From Chromobacterium vaccinii (GTDB taxonomy: Bacteria; Pseudomonadota; Gammaproteobacteria; Burkholderiales; Chromobacteriaceae), in NCBI RefSeq assembly GCF_000971335.1, contig NZ_JZJL01000024.1, positions 1 through 64,000 on the forward strand: 64,000 nucleotides of DNA, given 5' to 3'. Shown in pieces: positions 19,979 to 29,842 of this stretch; the first letter of the stretch is position 1, and each line of letters starts with the position of its first letter. A program made the translations under genes and the position numbers. The notes beneath the pieces are model-generated. The model was not told the DNA's origin. It saw only the letters and a program-made list of their open reading frames with translations, and did not search any database.

Positions 19979-21469
19979 CTAGTGCTGGCCGCGGCGGCGC
20001 CAGCCCAGCAGCAGGGCCAGCAGCAGCAGCGCGCCGCAGCCGATGATGACCGGCAGGTTGCCGACGCGCATGTAAGGCGTCAGACCCTGGCGGCTCTGGG
20101 CGAAACCGGTCAGCACCTGTGCGGTGAACGGGGCTGCCACCGCCGAGATTTCGCCGTCCGGGCGGATGATGGCGGTCATGCCGTTATTGGTGGCGCGCAG
20201 CATGTAACGGCCGGTTTCCAGCGACCGGGCCTGCGATAGCTGCAGATGCTGGCTCATCGCCTCGCTCTTGCCGAACCAGGCCAGGTTGCTGACGTTGGCC
20301 AGGATGTCGGCGCGGGCGGCCGGGCCGATCAGCTCCTCGCCGAAGCTATCCTCGTAGCAGACGTTGAACGCCACCTTGTGCCCCGCCAGCGTCAGCGGCG
20401 CCTGATCCGCGCCGCCGCGGCTGAAGCCGGACAGCGGCATGTCCATGTGCTGGTAGATCCAGCCTATCAGGCCCGGCAGCGGCACGAACTCGCCGAAGGG
20501 CACCAGGTGGTCCTTGGCGTAATAGGGCATTTTCGGATCGGACAGCGCCACCACCGAATTCAGATAGCCGCGGCCGTCGTTGGTGCGGCGCGGGATGCCG
20601 CTGGCCAGCGCCATGCCGGCGCGGGACGCTTCGCCGCGGATCATCGACAGATAGCCGGACGGCAGATCGTCGAGGAACAGCGGCAGCGCGGTTTCCGGCA
20701 GGATCATCAGGTCGGCGCGGGTCATCGCCACTTGGCGGTAATAGGTGAGCAGCGAGTTTTCCAGGTTTTCCGGCGACCATTTCAGCTCCTGGGCGATATT
20801 GCCCTGGGCCAATGCCACCGTGATCGGCTTGCCGACCGGATGGGTCCACTCGATGTCGCGCAGCCACACGCCGCTGCCCCAGATCAGCGCGGCGGCGATC
20901 AGGATGCCGATCCGCTGCCGCATGCCGGCGCGCGCGAGCATGGCCAGCGCGCCGGCGGACAGCGCCACCAGGTAGCTGACCAGATGAATGCCGCCGACCG
21001 GCGCGTAGCCCGCCAGCGGGCTTTCGGTGATCTGCGAATAACCGGCCGCGCCCCAGGGAAAGCCGGTCATCACCCAGCCGCGCAGCCATTCGCCCAATTC
21101 CCAGGCGGCCGGGAAGGCCAGCAGCCAGCGCACGCCGGGCCGAGGATCGATGCGGCAGGCCAGCCAGGAGGCCAGGCCCGGGTACAACGCCAGATAGGCC
21201 GGCAGCAGCAGCACCAGCGGCGCGGCGATCCAGGCCGGCAGGCCGGCCACGTCGTGCAGGCTGTCGTAGATCCAGCGAAAGTTGCTGACATAGGCGCCCA
21301 GTCCCCAGGCATAGCCTATCCAGAACGCGCGGCGCGGCTCGCGCTGCAGCAGCTCGACCAGCGCGGCAAGCGTGATCGGCATCAGCCAGAACAGCCGATA
21401 GGGGGCGAAGGCAAACAGGGTGAGGGCGCCGGCCAGCGCGGCGGCCAATAGCAGGATCAGGATTCGCAT
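19979..21469 (-). CDS. lnt: Apolipoprotein N-acyltransferase
   Basis: A 496-residue inner-membrane enzyme that adds the third acyl chain to lipoproteins after Lgt and LspA. Several N-terminal membrane segments (about 1-190) precede a nitrilase-type domain. The catalytic triad is visible: E in LPETALP, K in YAKDHLVPFGEFVP and C in NVCYEDSFGEE. I prefer the start MRILILLLA at 21469. The frame opens at 21529, where the extra 20 codons cover a GC-rich inverted repeat (21499-21520) and look non-coding. It is the last gene of the phoH-ybeY-corC-lnt block. Confidence 0.95.
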   Translation of the reverse strand: MRILILLLAAALAGALTLFAFAPYRLFWLMPITLAALVELLQREPRRAFWIGYAWGLGAYVSNFRWIYDSLHDVAGLPAWIAAPLVLLLPAYLALYPGLASWLACRIDPRPGVRWLLAFPAAWELGEWLRGWVMTGFPWGAAGYSQITESPLAGYAPVGGIHLVSYLVALSAGALAMLARAGMRQRIGILIAAALIWGSGVWLRDIEWTHPVGKPITVALAQGNIAQELKWSPENLENSLLTYYRQVAMTRADLMILPETALPLFLDDLPSGYLSMIRGEASRAGMALASGIPRRTNDGRGYLNSVVALSDPKMPYYAKDHLVPFGEFVPLPGLIGWIYQHMDMPLSGFSRGGADQAPLTLAGHKVAFNVCYEDSFGEELIGPAARADILANVSNLAWFGKSEAMSQHLQLSQARSLETGRYMLRATNNGMTAIIRPDGEISAVAAPFTAQVLTGFAQSRQGLTPYMRVGNLPVIIGCGALLLLALLLGWRRRGQH

Positions 21470-21533
21470 GGGGCTTGTTGCAGTTGAATACGAGAGTTGC
21501 AGCCGGCGGCTGCCGGCTGCATTCAGCATAGCC

Positions 21534-22385
21534 TTATTCGGCCATGTCGAGGGAGGCCTGGATGCGTTCCACCAGCAGGGTGTCCAGGCGGCGGCTGTCG
21601 GCGCGCAGCACGGTGAAGCGCAGGCCGGCGGCTTCTATCTTCTCGCCGCGCTTGGGCAGGTGGCCGGTCAGCGAGATCACCAGGCCGCCGACGGTGTCGA
21701 CGTCGTCGTCGGCGTAGTCGGTGCCGAAGTAGTGGTTGAAGTCCTCGATCTCGGTCAGCGCCTTGACGCGGTAACGCTCGTTGCCGCGCACCGGCACGAT
21801 GTCGTCCTCGTCGTCGTCGATGTCGTACTCGTCCTCGATGTCGCCGACGATCTGCTCGATCACGTCTTCGATGGTCACCAGGCCGCAGACGCCGCCGTAT
21901 TCGTCGACCACCACCGCCATGTGGTTGTGGGTGGCGCGGAAGTCGCGCAGCAGCACGTTCAGCGGCTTGGACTCCGGCACGAACACCGCCGGGCGCAGCA
22001 CGTTCTTCAGATTGAAGGTGGAGGGCGCATGGAAGTAACGCAGCAACTCCTTGGCCAGCAGGATGCCTTGCACGTCATCCTTGCTTTCGCCTATCACCGG
22101 GAAGCGCGAGTGGCCGGAATCGATCACGGTCGGCAGGAAGCGGGCGATGGGGTCGTCGATGTTCAGCACGTGCATCTGGCTGCGCGGAATCATCACGTCG
22201 CGCACGGTCAGCTCGCTGACCTCCAGCACGCCTTCGATCATGCCGAGGGCCTCGGCGTCGAGCAGGTTGCGCTCGAAGGCGTTGTGCAACAGCTCGATCA
22301 ACTCCTCGCGGTCTTCCGGCTCGCGCAAGAGCATGGTGGACAGGCGTTCAAGCCAACTGGGTCGCGGTTTACTGGGGTCTTCCAT
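21534..22385 (-). CDS. corC: CorC/YbeX-type CBS-domain transporter accessory protein
   Basis: A protein of 283 residues with no membrane segment. Two CBS domains (about 65-185, including VRDVMIPRSQM and DEYGGVCGLVTIEDVIEQIVG) are followed by a C-terminal CorC/HlyC domain (about 205-283). The family was linked to magnesium and cobalt efflux, and E. coli YbeX also to ribosome metabolism. The conserved place before lnt supports the name. An acidic stretch near 185-195 (DIEDEYDIDDDEDD) links the two parts. Confidence 0.93.
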   Translation of the reverse strand: MEDPSKPRPSWLERLSTMLLREPEDREELIELLHNAFERNLLDAEALGMIEGVLEVSELTVRDVMIPRSQMHVLNIDDPIARFLPTVIDSGHSRFPVIGESKDDVQGILLAKELLRYFHAPSTFNLKNVLRPAVFVPESKPLNVLLRDFRATHNHMAVVVDEYGGVCGLVTIEDVIEQIVGDIEDEYDIDDDEDDIVPVRGNERYRVKALTEIEDFNHYFGTDYADDDVDTVGGLVISLTGHLPKRGEKIEAAGLRFTVLRADSRRLDTLLVERIQASLDMAE

Positions 22386-22388
22386 TTC

Positions 22389-22895
22389 TTAGATGTGCTC
22401 CTCGTGGTAGGGATCAGGATATCCTAGCTGTTTAACGATTACGGTTTCAAGCGCTTCCATCGCTTCGGCCTCTTCGTCCTCTTCGTGGTCGAAGCCCTGC
22501 AGGTGCAGCATGCCGTGCACCAGCAGGTGGGCGTAGTGGGCCATCAGGTCCTTGTTCTGCTCGGCGGCTTCCTGCTCCACCACCGGCGCGCACAGCACCA
22601 GATCGCCGAACAGCGGCAGGCCGGCCACCGGCTCGCCTTCGTTCAGCGCGAAGGACAAAACGTTGGTCGCATAATCCTTGCCGCGGTAGTCGTTGTTGAG
22701 CTGACGGCCTTCAGCGGCGTCGACGATGACGATGCTGATCTGAGCCTGCTTGACGTCGCGGCGCAGCGCGGCCTGGCAGGCGCGGCGGATCAGCGCGGGC
22801 TCGGGCAGGAGGCCGGCGTCGCTGCGCACGTCCAGGGTCAGCTCCAGCCGCTCGGCCAGGCGGGTCAGCAGCGGGTTGCGTTTAGCTTTTTTCAT
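22389..22895 (-). CDS. ybeY: Endoribonuclease YbeY (rRNA maturation factor)
   Basis: A protein of 168 residues. The zinc motif [11 protein letters not shown] is near residues 133-143. YbeY acts in 16S rRNA 3'-end processing and ribosome quality control. The ATG at 22895 (MKKAKRN) overlaps the phoH end by 14 bases; the frame stays open upstream only because it runs inside phoH. The gene lies between phoH and corC, as in most proteobacteria. Confidence 0.95.
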   Translation of the reverse strand: MKKAKRNPLLTRLAERLELTLDVRSDAGLLPEPALIRRACQAALRRDVKQAQISIVIVDAAEGRQLNNDYRGKDYATNVLSFALNEGEPVAGLPLFGDLVLCAPVVEQEAAEQNKDLMAHYAHLLVHGMLHLQGFDHEEDEEAEAMEALETVIVKQLGYPDPYHEEHI

Positions 22896-23841
22896 CTTGC
22901 TTGCTTTGGTAATGGTCGTAGGCGTCGACGATTTTCTGCACCAGCGGGTGGCGCACCACGTCGTTGCTGTTGAAATGATGGAAGTGGATGCCGCGCACAT
23001 GGTCGAGGATGCGCTCCACCTCGACCAGGCCGCTCTTCTGGTGGCGGGCCAGGTCGATCTGGGTGACGTCGCCGGTGATCACCGCGCGGGAGCCGAAGCC
23101 GATCCGGGTCAGGAACATCTTCATCTGCTCCGGCGTGGTGTTTTGCGCCTCGTCCAGAATGATGAAGGCATGGTTCAGCGTGCGGCCGCGCATATAGGCC
23201 AGCGGCGCGATCTCGATCAGGTTCTTCTCGAACAGCCGGGTCACGCGGTCGAAGCCCATCAGATCGTACAAGGCGTCGTACAGTGGCCGCAGGTACGGGT
23301 CCACCTTCTGCGCCAGGTCGCCGGGCAGGAAGCCCAGCTTTTCGCCGGCTTCCACCGCCGGGCGCACCAGCACGATGCGCTTGACCGCGTCGCGCTCCAT
23401 CGCGTCCACCGCGCAGGCGACGGCGAGGTAGGTCTTGCCGGTGCCGGCCGGGCCGATGCCGAAAGTGACGTCGTGCTGCTGGATGGCCTTGATGTAGCGA
23501 GCCTGGTTCGGCGTGCGGCCTTTCAGGTCGCCGCGGCGGGTGGCCAGCACCGGCGACTCTTCCTGCTCGGCGGTGGATTGCTGCTGGCGCAGCTCCACCA
23601 GCGTCAGTTGCACGTCGTCGACCGAGATGTCCTGTTTCTCCGCCAGCAGGTAGAGCCGGGTCAGCGCCTCCACCGCCAGCTTGGCGGCCGGGCCCTGCGC
23701 GCGGAAGGCTTCGCCGCGGCGCTGGACGACGACGTCCAGGCCGGTCTCCACCTGTTTCAGGTTTTCGTCCAGCGGGCCGCACAGGCGGGCCAGCCGTTCG
23801 TTGTCCACCGGGTTGAAGCTGAGGGATTCGCTAGTGCTCAT
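22882..23841 (-). CDS. ybeZ: PhoH-like ATPase (YbeZ)
   Basis: A protein of 319 residues. The Walker A motif [11 protein letters not shown] lies near residue 132 and the Walker [14 protein letters not shown] near residue 224. YbeZ is an NTPase that partners YbeY in RNA metabolism. The start overlaps the preceding HAD gene by 11 bases and the end overlaps ybeY, so the run is tightly coupled. Confidence 0.95.
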   Translation of the reverse strand: MSTSESLSFNPVDNERLARLCGPLDENLKQVETGLDVVVQRRGEAFRAQGPAAKLAVEALTRLYLLAEKQDISVDDVQLTLVELRQQQSTAEQEESPVLATRRGDLKGRTPNQARYIKAIQQHDVTFGIGPAGTGKTYLAVACAVDAMERDAVKRIVLVRPAVEAGEKLGFLPGDLAQKVDPYLRPLYDALYDLMGFDRVTRLFEKNLIEIAPLAYMRGRTLNHAFIILDEAQNTTPEQMKMFLTRIGFGSRAVITGDVTQIDLARHQKSGLVEVERILDHVRGIHFHHFNSNDVVRHPLVQKIVDAYDHYQSKQDEKS

Positions 23842-24508
23842 GCGTGTGCAATTGTTCGCTTAACTGTTGAAAAACGGCGGCGTGGCGGTCGTGTGACACA
23901 TGACAGGCCGCCATGCCCAGCCGGCGCGCCGGCTCGATGTCGCGCTCCAGGTCGTCGCCCACCATCAGGCAATGTTCGGGAGCGAGGCTTTCCAGCGCCA
24001 GCGCGTGGCGGAAGATGCGGGGGGCCGGTTTGGCGGCGCCGGCGTCCTCCACGGTGACGACGTGGCGGAAGTGGTGGGCGATGCCCAGGTGCGCCAGCTT
24101 GGCCTGCTGCTGTTCGGCGCCGCCGTTGCTGACGATGATGCGGATCAAATGGCGGGTGGCGTCGAGAAAGTCCGCCGCGCCGGGCGTGAGCCGGCGGTGG
24201 CGGCGGTAGGCGTCCATATACGGCTGGAACAGCCGCGCGGCTACGTCTTCGGCGACATGCGGCAGGCCGAGAAAGTCGCGCAGCCGTTCGTGGCGCTGCT
24301 GTTCTATCGTCAGCTCGCCGGCTTCGAAGCGCCGCCAGTGGCGGTCGACGCAGGCGCGCCAGCGGCGGAACAGCTCGGGTTCGGATTCGGCGAAACGGGC
24401 GGCATGCGGCCCGATGAAGGCGGAAAACGCCTGATGGGTGGCGTGGCTGTCGTCGAACAGCGTGTCGTCCAGGTCCAGCAGCAGGGCCTTGATGCCGCTC
24501 GCGTTCAT
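23831..24508 (-). CDS. HAD-family hydrolase
   Basis: A protein of 225 residues with all HAD motifs: DLDDTLFDD near residue 10 (nucleophile Asp), IVSNGG near 115, the lysine in AKPAPRIF near 148, and MVGDDLERDI near 170. It is a probable phosphatase of the YjjG/pyrimidine nucleotidase-like type; the substrate cannot be told. The ATG overlaps the yciI-like stop (ATGA) and its end overlaps ybeZ. It sits between miaB and phoH, a place where these genes are often adjacent in other bacteria. Confidence 0.9.
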   Translation of the reverse strand: MNASGIKALLLDLDDTLFDDSHATHQAFSAFIGPHAARFAESEPELFRRWRACVDRHWRRFEAGELTIEQQRHERLRDFLGLPHVAEDVAARLFQPYMDAYRRHRRLTPGAADFLDATRHLIRIIVSNGGAEQQQAKLAHLGIAHHFRHVVTVEDAGAAKPAPRIFRHALALESLAPEHCLMVGDDLERDIEPARRLGMAACHVSHDRHAAVFQQLSEQLHTHEH

Positions 24509-24792
24509 GCTTCCTTCAGGCTTTCCAGCCCGGGGGCGGTCATGCCGGGCACGAATTCGATGATGTCGTAGCGGGCGACGCCGCCCTGGGCGAACGGGTC
24601 CTTCGCCAGGCGGGCCTCCAGCGCCGCGCGTTCGCCGCGCGCCAGGATCACGCCGCCCTCGCGCGGCACCTTGCGGCCGGAGGCCAGGAAGGCGCCGTCG
24701 GCGTAGGCTTGTTTCAGCCAGGCGACGTGGGCATCCAGCAGCGCGTCGACATCGGACAGCGGGGCGGTATAAGTCAGCGAGACGACGAACAT
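24505..24792 (-). CDS. YciI-family protein
   Basis: A protein of 95 residues with the ferredoxin-like YCII fold: MFVVSLTYTAPLSDVDALLDAHVAWLK at the start, ASGRKVPREGGVILARG in the middle and DPFAQGGVARYDIIEFVP at the end. The His and Asp of the putative active site (DAHVAW and DPF) are present. The ATG at 24792 has GGAGG eight bases upstream; the frame is open to 24849 but that part looks non-coding. It is coupled to the HAD gene by an ATGA overlap. The function of the family is unclear. Confidence 0.88.
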   Translation of the reverse strand: MFVVSLTYTAPLSDVDALLDAHVAWLKQAYADGAFLASGRKVPREGGVILARGERAALEARLAKDPFAQGGVARYDIIEFVPGMTAPGLESLKEA

Positions 24793-24871
24793 CTTGAAAT
24801 CCTCCGTATCGGAACCAGCCGAGCATACGCCGCGAGATGCGCATTGCATAGCAAGCCGGCTCCGTTCACGG

Positions 24872-26206
24872 TCAGGCGATCTCGTTGATCACCACCTCGC
24901 CGGCCAGCGAGTGCGGGCGGGCTTCGGTGATTCTGACATCCACCGTCTGGCCCAGCAGGCGCGGATGGCCGGCGAAGTTGACCACGCGGTTGTTGGCGGT
25001 GCGCGCCGCCAGCATCGCGGCGTCTTTCTTCGAGACGTTTTCCACCAGCACGCGCTGCACGGAGCCGACCATCGCCTTATTGATCTCGAAGCCCTTGGCT
25101 TCGATCACCTCGTTCAGCGCTTCCAGACGGCGCACTTTCTCGGCGTGCGGGGTGTCGTCCGGCAGGTTGGATGCCGGCGTGCCCGGACGCGGGCTGTAGA
25201 TGAACACGAAGCTGAAGTCGAACTCGCAGTCGCGCACCAGTTTCAGCGTCTGTTCGAAGTCGGCCTCGGTTTCGCCGGGGAAGCCGACGATGAAGTCCGA
25301 GCTCAGGCACAGGTCCGGGCGGATCGCGCGCAGCTTGCGGATGATGGACTTGTATTCCAGGCCGGTGTAGCCGCGCTTCATCGCCATCAGCACGCGGTCG
25401 GAGCCGCTTTGCACCGGCAGGTGCAGGTGGGAGACCAGCTTGGGCAGCTTGGCGTAGCAGTCGATGATGCGCTGGCTGAACTCGCGCGGGTGGCTGGTGG
25501 TGAAGCGGATGCGCTCCACGCCCGGGATTTCGTGCACGTACTCCAAGAGCAGCGCGAAGTCGGCGATCTCGCCGTCGCTCATCAGGCCGCGGTAGGCGTT
25601 GACGTTCTGGCCCAAGAGCGAGATTTCCTTGACGCCCTGGGCGGCGAGGCCGGCGATCTCGGTCAGCACGTCCTCGAAGGGGCGCGACACTTCCTCGCCG
25701 CGGGTATACGGCACCACGCAGAACGAGCAGTACTTGGAACAGCCTTCCATGATGGAGACGAAGGCCGCGCCGCCATCCACCTTGGCCGGCGGGATGTGGT
25801 CGAACTTCTCGATCTCGGGGAAGGAGATGTCCACCTGCGAGCGGCCGCTCTGCTTGCGGCTCTCGATCAGGTCCGGCAGGCGGTGCAGCGTCTGCGGGCC
25901 GAACACCACGTCGACGAAGGGCGCGCGCTTGACGATGGCGTCGCCTTCCTGGCTGGCCACGCAGCCGCCGACGCCGATGATCAGATTGGGGTTGGCTTCC
26001 TTCAGCGGGCGGATGCGGCCGAGGTCGGAGAACACTTTCTCCTGAGCCTTTTCCCGCACGCTACAGGTGTTGAACAGGATGACGTCGGCTTCTTCCGGGT
26101 TGTCCGTCTTGACCATGCCTTCGGCGCTGCCCAGCACGTCCGCCATCTTGTCGGAATCGTACTCGTTCATCTGGCAGCCGAAGGTCTTGATGTATACCTT
26201 CTTCAT
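24872..26206 (-). CDS. miaB: tRNA-2-methylthio-N6-dimethylallyladenosine synthase MiaB
   Basis: A 444-residue radical-SAM methylthiotransferase that modifies A37 of tRNAs reading UNN codons. The N-terminal domain holds the auxiliary cluster cysteines ([26 protein letters not shown]). The SAM cluster motif is [15 protein letters not shown] near residue 155. A TRAM domain occupies the last 65 residues. Full family length. It lies upstream of yciI-HAD-phoH on the same strand with a gap of 79 bases. Confidence 0.97.
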   Translation of the reverse strand: MKKVYIKTFGCQMNEYDSDKMADVLGSAEGMVKTDNPEEADVILFNTCSVREKAQEKVFSDLGRIRPLKEANPNLIIGVGGCVASQEGDAIVKRAPFVDVVFGPQTLHRLPDLIESRKQSGRSQVDISFPEIEKFDHIPPAKVDGGAAFVSIMEGCSKYCSFCVVPYTRGEEVSRPFEDVLTEIAGLAAQGVKEISLLGQNVNAYRGLMSDGEIADFALLLEYVHEIPGVERIRFTTSHPREFSQRIIDCYAKLPKLVSHLHLPVQSGSDRVLMAMKRGYTGLEYKSIIRKLRAIRPDLCLSSDFIVGFPGETEADFEQTLKLVRDCEFDFSFVFIYSPRPGTPASNLPDDTPHAEKVRRLEALNEVIEAKGFEINKAMVGSVQRVLVENVSKKDAAMLAARTANNRVVNFAGHPRLLGQTVDVRITEARPHSLAGEVVINEIA

Positions 26207-26236
26207 TGCTACTCGGTTTCCCGCTGGTATTCGGTT

Positions 26237-26617
26237 TCAGGGTTGGATCTGGGCCTGGCGCTGTTTCAGCGCCTTGACCTCGTCGTCGCCCAGCGCCCAG
26301 ATGCGGTTGATATTGCCTTGCTGATCGAAGGTCACGCCTATGGTGCGGCCTTTCAGAGCGTTCAGTTGCCCGCTCAGCAGGAAGCGGTTGTGCTCATCGA
26401 ACACGCGCAGGCCGGCGGCGAGCGCGAAATGCTGCGGTTCGACGGCGATCAGCGCCGTCAAGCGCTGCAGCAGCGTGCGGTCGGAGCGGACGAACTCGAT
26501 GCCCGAGTCGTCGACGCCGGCCAGCCTGCCCATGACCAAGCCATCGGGCAGCAAGCGGCCTGCCGACGAAGGCAGGGCGAGGCAGAGCAGGCACAGCGTG
26601 GCGATGAGTTTTTTCAT
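26237..26617 (-). CDS. Small exported protein of unknown function
   Basis: A protein of 126 residues. A clear signal peptide (MKKLIATLCLLCLALPSSAG) predicts export to the periplasm. The mature part reads like a small beta-rich domain that tracks charged and hydrophobic residues regularly, with an all-alpha QAQIQP end. I do not recognise a family. It lies 30 bases before miaB on the same strand and may share its transcript. Confidence 0.75.
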   Translation of the reverse strand: MKKLIATLCLLCLALPSSAGRLLPDGLVMGRLAGVDDSGIEFVRSDRTLLQRLTALIAVEPQHFALAAGLRVFDEHNRFLLSGQLNALKGRTIGVTFDQQGNINRIWALGDDEVKALKQRQAQIQP

Positions 26618-26704
26618 AGCAAATTGAACGCGTTGCGCGCGATTCTATCATAGCCGGCGGCCGATCCGGCCAAATGTTCAGGGGCAGGCCGCTGGCGGCA
26701 TGCC

Positions 26705-27907
26705 TCAGGCGGAGGCTTCCGCGGGGCGGCCGTAGCGCTCGGCCAGCGCGAACATCATCGGGTTGAGCAGGATGGACACGATGGCGCCGGCCAGGATCAG
26801 CGCCTGGCCGCGCGCGCTGAGCAAGCCCAGCGACATGCCCAGCCCGGCCAGGATGAAGGAGAATTCGCCGATCTGCGACAGGCTGGCGGCGATGCGCAGG
26901 CTGGTGCGGCGGCTGCGGCGGAACAGGCGCACGATGCCGTAGGCCGCCGCCGATTTGCCGACCACGATGATCAGCACGGTGGCCAGCAGCACCGGGGTGT
27001 CCTTCAGCAGCACTTCCGGATCCAGCAGCATGCCCACCGACACGAAGAACAGCACGGCGAACGCCTCGCGCAGCGGCAGCGATTCCTCGGCGGCGCGGTG
27101 GCTGAACGGCGATTCCGCCATCACCATGCCGGCGAAGAAGGCGCCCAGCGCGAACGAGATCTGGAACAGCTGGGTGGCGCCGTAGGCCACGCCCAGCGCG
27201 GTGGCCAGCACGCCCAGCCGGAACAGCTCGCGGTTGCCGGTATGGACGATGCGCTCCAGCATCCACGGTATGAAGCGGCGGCCCACCAGCAGCATCAGCG
27301 CGACGAAAGCGGCCACCTTGGCCATGGTCATCGCCAGCGTCCAGCCCAACTGAGCCAGCGACGGCGCGGCCTGCCCGCCGCCCAGCGCGCCGGCGAAGGC
27401 CGGCAGCAGCACCAGGGTGAGCACCATCACCAGATCCTCCACCACCAGCCAGCCCACCGCCACCTTGCCGTCCTCGCTGTCCAGCCAGCCGTATTCCTCC
27501 AGCGCGCGCAACAGCACCACGGTGCTGGCCACCGACAGCGCCAGGCCGAACACCACCCCCTCGCCCAAGGGCCAGCCGAGGAAATGGGACAGGCCCATGC
27601 CCAGCAGCGTCGCGACCGCGATCTGCACCAGCGCGCCGGGGACGGCGATGGCCTTCACCGCCATCAAATCCTTGATCGAGAAATGCTGGCCGACGCCGAA
27701 CATCAGCAGGATCACCCCCAGCTCAGCCAGCTCCGGCGCCAGCGCGGTATCCGCTTGGAAGCCCGGCGTGAACGGGCCGACCAGGATGCCGGCGCAGAGA
27801 TAGCCCACCAGCGGCGGCAGCCTGAGGCGCAAGGCCAGCGCGCCGAGCGCGAAGGCGAAGACCAGGCCGCCGACGATGGTGGTGATCAAGGGGGTGTCGT
27901 GAGGCAT
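26705..27907 (-). CDS. CPA2-type cation:proton antiporter (Kef/YbaL-like), membrane part only
   Basis: A 400-residue inner-membrane protein with 11-13 hydrophobic segments. Motifs of Kef/YbaL transporters are visible: LPPLVGYLCAGILVGPFTPGF near residue 30 and the exchange-site region SFALGAFFAGMVMAESPF near 250. The protein stops after the membrane domain; the cytosolic TrkA-N/RCK domain that closes KefB, KefC and YbaL is absent. It may be constitutive or controlled by another partner. The substrate is probably K+ or Na+ against H+ (family inference). Confidence 0.88.
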   Translation of the reverse strand: MPHDTPLITTIVGGLVFAFALGALALRLRLPPLVGYLCAGILVGPFTPGFQADTALAPELAELGVILLMFGVGQHFSIKDLMAVKAIAVPGALVQIAVATLLGMGLSHFLGWPLGEGVVFGLALSVASTVVLLRALEEYGWLDSEDGKVAVGWLVVEDLVMVLTLVLLPAFAGALGGGQAAPSLAQLGWTLAMTMAKVAAFVALMLLVGRRFIPWMLERIVHTGNRELFRLGVLATALGVAYGATQLFQISFALGAFFAGMVMAESPFSHRAAEESLPLREAFAVLFFVSVGMLLDPEVLLKDTPVLLATVLIIVVGKSAAAYGIVRLFRRSRRTSLRIAASLSQIGEFSFILAGLGMSLGLLSARGQALILAGAIVSILLNPMMFALAERYGRPAEASA

Positions 27908-28108
27908 GGGCGGAATTCCGGTTGAATGGCTGGATGATATAAAGACGGAATATCGGGAACCGAGTTCCGATAAATTTATTTTTTATTCAACTTTCATTTT
28001 GGCACGAAGCCGTCCCGCGCCGGCGGGGCAATACGCATCGCCGTCGCATGGAAAACCGGAGGCGGGCAGCCCGCGCGGGGGTGTCCGGCGGGCTGGCGCG
28101 GGCAAGGA

Positions 28109-28810
28109 TCAGAAGCGTTCGAACGGCTGCAGATAGCGCCATTGTCCCGGCTGCAGCCCGGCCAGGGCCAGGCGGCCGATGCGGATGCAGCGCGCGCTTT
28201 GCAGGTTGACGCCGAGCTGGCGGCTGATGTCGGCGAAGAAGCCGTCGCCCGGCGCGTAAACCGCGCAGCGCAGCTGGTGGTCGCTCTGGCGGCTGATCTT
28301 GCACTGGCGCAAGGGCTTGCCGTCCAGGCGGATGGCGGCGACGCGCGCTTTCAACTCGTCGGCCGCCGGCGCCCGCTCCACTTGCAGCAGGAATTCCATC
28401 TCGCACTCGGCCAGATGGCGCGGCAGCTTTTTATCCTGGGTCAGGACCAGCAGGCCATGGCAGCGCTCATCCACGGCGCCGAGGACGCTCAGGTGCTGGC
28501 GGTGGCGCGCCAGCCATACTTGTTCCGCGCCGTCCTGCGGCGAGCGGCTGCCCGGCCCCAGCAGCTGTGCCGGCGGCGCGTCCTCGCCCGCCGGGCGGTT
28601 CAGCAGCATCGTCACCGGCAGCGTCGCCAAAGCCTGCGGCGTTCCGGCCAGCGTGATTTGCTGTTCCGGCCGCACCCGCGCGCCCAGCGTATTGACCACT
28701 TTGCCGTCCACTTTAACCAAGCCCTGCTCGATGCAGGCGTCGGCTTCGCGCCGCGAGCAAAGGCCCAGTTCCACCATGCGCTTGGACAGGCGCACGCTTG
28801 TCTCATCCAT
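28109..28810 (-). CDS. Divergent RsuA/RluF-type pseudouridine synthase
   Basis: A protein of 233 residues. The N-terminal S4 RNA-binding domain is good: VRLSKRMVELGLCSRREADACIEQGLVKVDG (residues 6-36). The catalytic domain is weak. The family motif GRLDxxTxGLLLLTxD appears as GAVDERCHGLLVLTQD near residue 113: the aspartate is kept but the arginine before it is alanine. The usual RQIRRM block is replaced by FADISRQLG. It may modify an unusual target or be catalytically impaired. The start at 28810 has a GGGGG site; the frame opens further upstream. Confidence 0.8.
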   Translation of the reverse strand: MDETSVRLSKRMVELGLCSRREADACIEQGLVKVDGKVVNTLGARVRPEQQITLAGTPQALATLPVTMLLNRPAGEDAPPAQLLGPGSRSPQDGAEQVWLARHRQHLSVLGAVDERCHGLLVLTQDKKLPRHLAECEMEFLLQVERAPAADELKARVAAIRLDGKPLRQCKISRQSDHQLRCAVYAPGDGFFADISRQLGVNLQSARCIRIGRLALAGLQPGQWRYLQPFERF

Positions 28811-28879
28811 TGATCCACCCCCTGTCAAACGGACGGCGATTATCCGTTGCCGCCCGCGGGCTGGCAACGGAAACAAGGC

Positions 28880-29842
28880 TCAGGTTGAACGGGAGGGCGG
28901 CTGGCCGCGCCAGGGGGCTCGGTTGCCGAGCGCGATGCCGGCGATGGCCAGCGCGCCGCCGACCGCCATTTCCAGCGACAGGCGCTCCCCCAGCAGGCCG
29001 GCGCCCAGCAGTACCGCGCAGAGCGGATTGAGGGCGATGAACAGTCCGGCGCGGGCGGCGCCGATCCGGCGGATGCCGTCGTAGTACCAGATATAGGCCA
29101 GTGCCGAGCCTAGCGCGCCCAGATAGAGCAGCCCGCCCCATTGCGCGGCGTCCAGCTTGCCGATGGCGGCGAGGCTGGCGTCGCCGCGCAGCCATGCAGC
29201 CAGCCACAGCATCGCCGTGCCCAGCAGGATGGACCAGGTGGCCGTCTGCAGCGGCCCCAGCGCCTGCGACAGGCCGCGCGAACCGACGCTGTACGCCGCC
29301 CAGCAGGCGACGCAGCCCAGGATCAGCAGATCGCCGCCGCCATCGGCCGCGCCGGCCAGCGCGCCGGGATTTTTGCCGATGATGACCAGCCCGGCGCCGG
29401 CCAGGCACAGCGCGACGCCGACCAGCTTGAGCGGCGGCAAGGCTTCCTTCAGCAGCAGGAAGGAGGCCAGCGCGATCATGGCCGGATTGAGCGCGACGAT
29501 CAGCGAAGCCCGGGCGGCGCCGATGCGCTGCAGGCCGTAGAAGAAAAACAGGTTGTAGCCGAACACGCCGAGCAGGCCCAGCGCGGACAGCCGCAGCATT
29601 TGTTCGGGAGCCGGGCGGACCAGCGGCGTGCGCGTCAACGCCAGGCAGCCCAGCAGCGTCGCGCTGGCGATGGCGAAGCGCAGGCTGGCGGCCAGCAGCG
29701 GGGGCAGGCCGCCGGCCAGCGCTTTGCCGGCGATGAAGGTGCCGCCCCAGATCGCGGAGACCAGGGTCAGGCGCAGATAGAGCCAGCGCGAGGGGAGGCG
29801 GCTGGCGGTGGGCGGCGCGCCGGCGCCGGGAGTCGAAGGCAT
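28880..29842 (-). CDS. EamA/DMT-family transporter
   Basis: A 320-residue inner-membrane protein with about ten hydrophobic segments in two EamA repeats (about 25-165 and 180-310). The repeat starts SAIWGGTFIAGKAL and the loop GAARASLIVALNPAMIAL / GAARAGLFIALNPLCAVL occurs in both halves, showing the internal duplication. The family exports metabolites or amino acids; the substrate is unknown. Its ATG follows the stop of the upstream gene without a gap, so the two are coupled. Confidence 0.92.
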   Translation of the reverse strand: MPSTPGAGAPPTASRLPSRWLYLRLTLVSAIWGGTFIAGKALAGGLPPLLAASLRFAIASATLLGCLALTRTPLVRPAPEQMLRLSALGLLGVFGYNLFFFYGLQRIGAARASLIVALNPAMIALASFLLLKEALPPLKLVGVALCLAGAGLVIIGKNPGALAGAADGGGDLLILGCVACWAAYSVGSRGLSQALGPLQTATWSILLGTAMLWLAAWLRGDASLAAIGKLDAAQWGGLLYLGALGSALAYIWYYDGIRRIGAARAGLFIALNPLCAVLLGAGLLGERLSLEMAVGGALAIAGIALGNRAPWRGQPPSRST

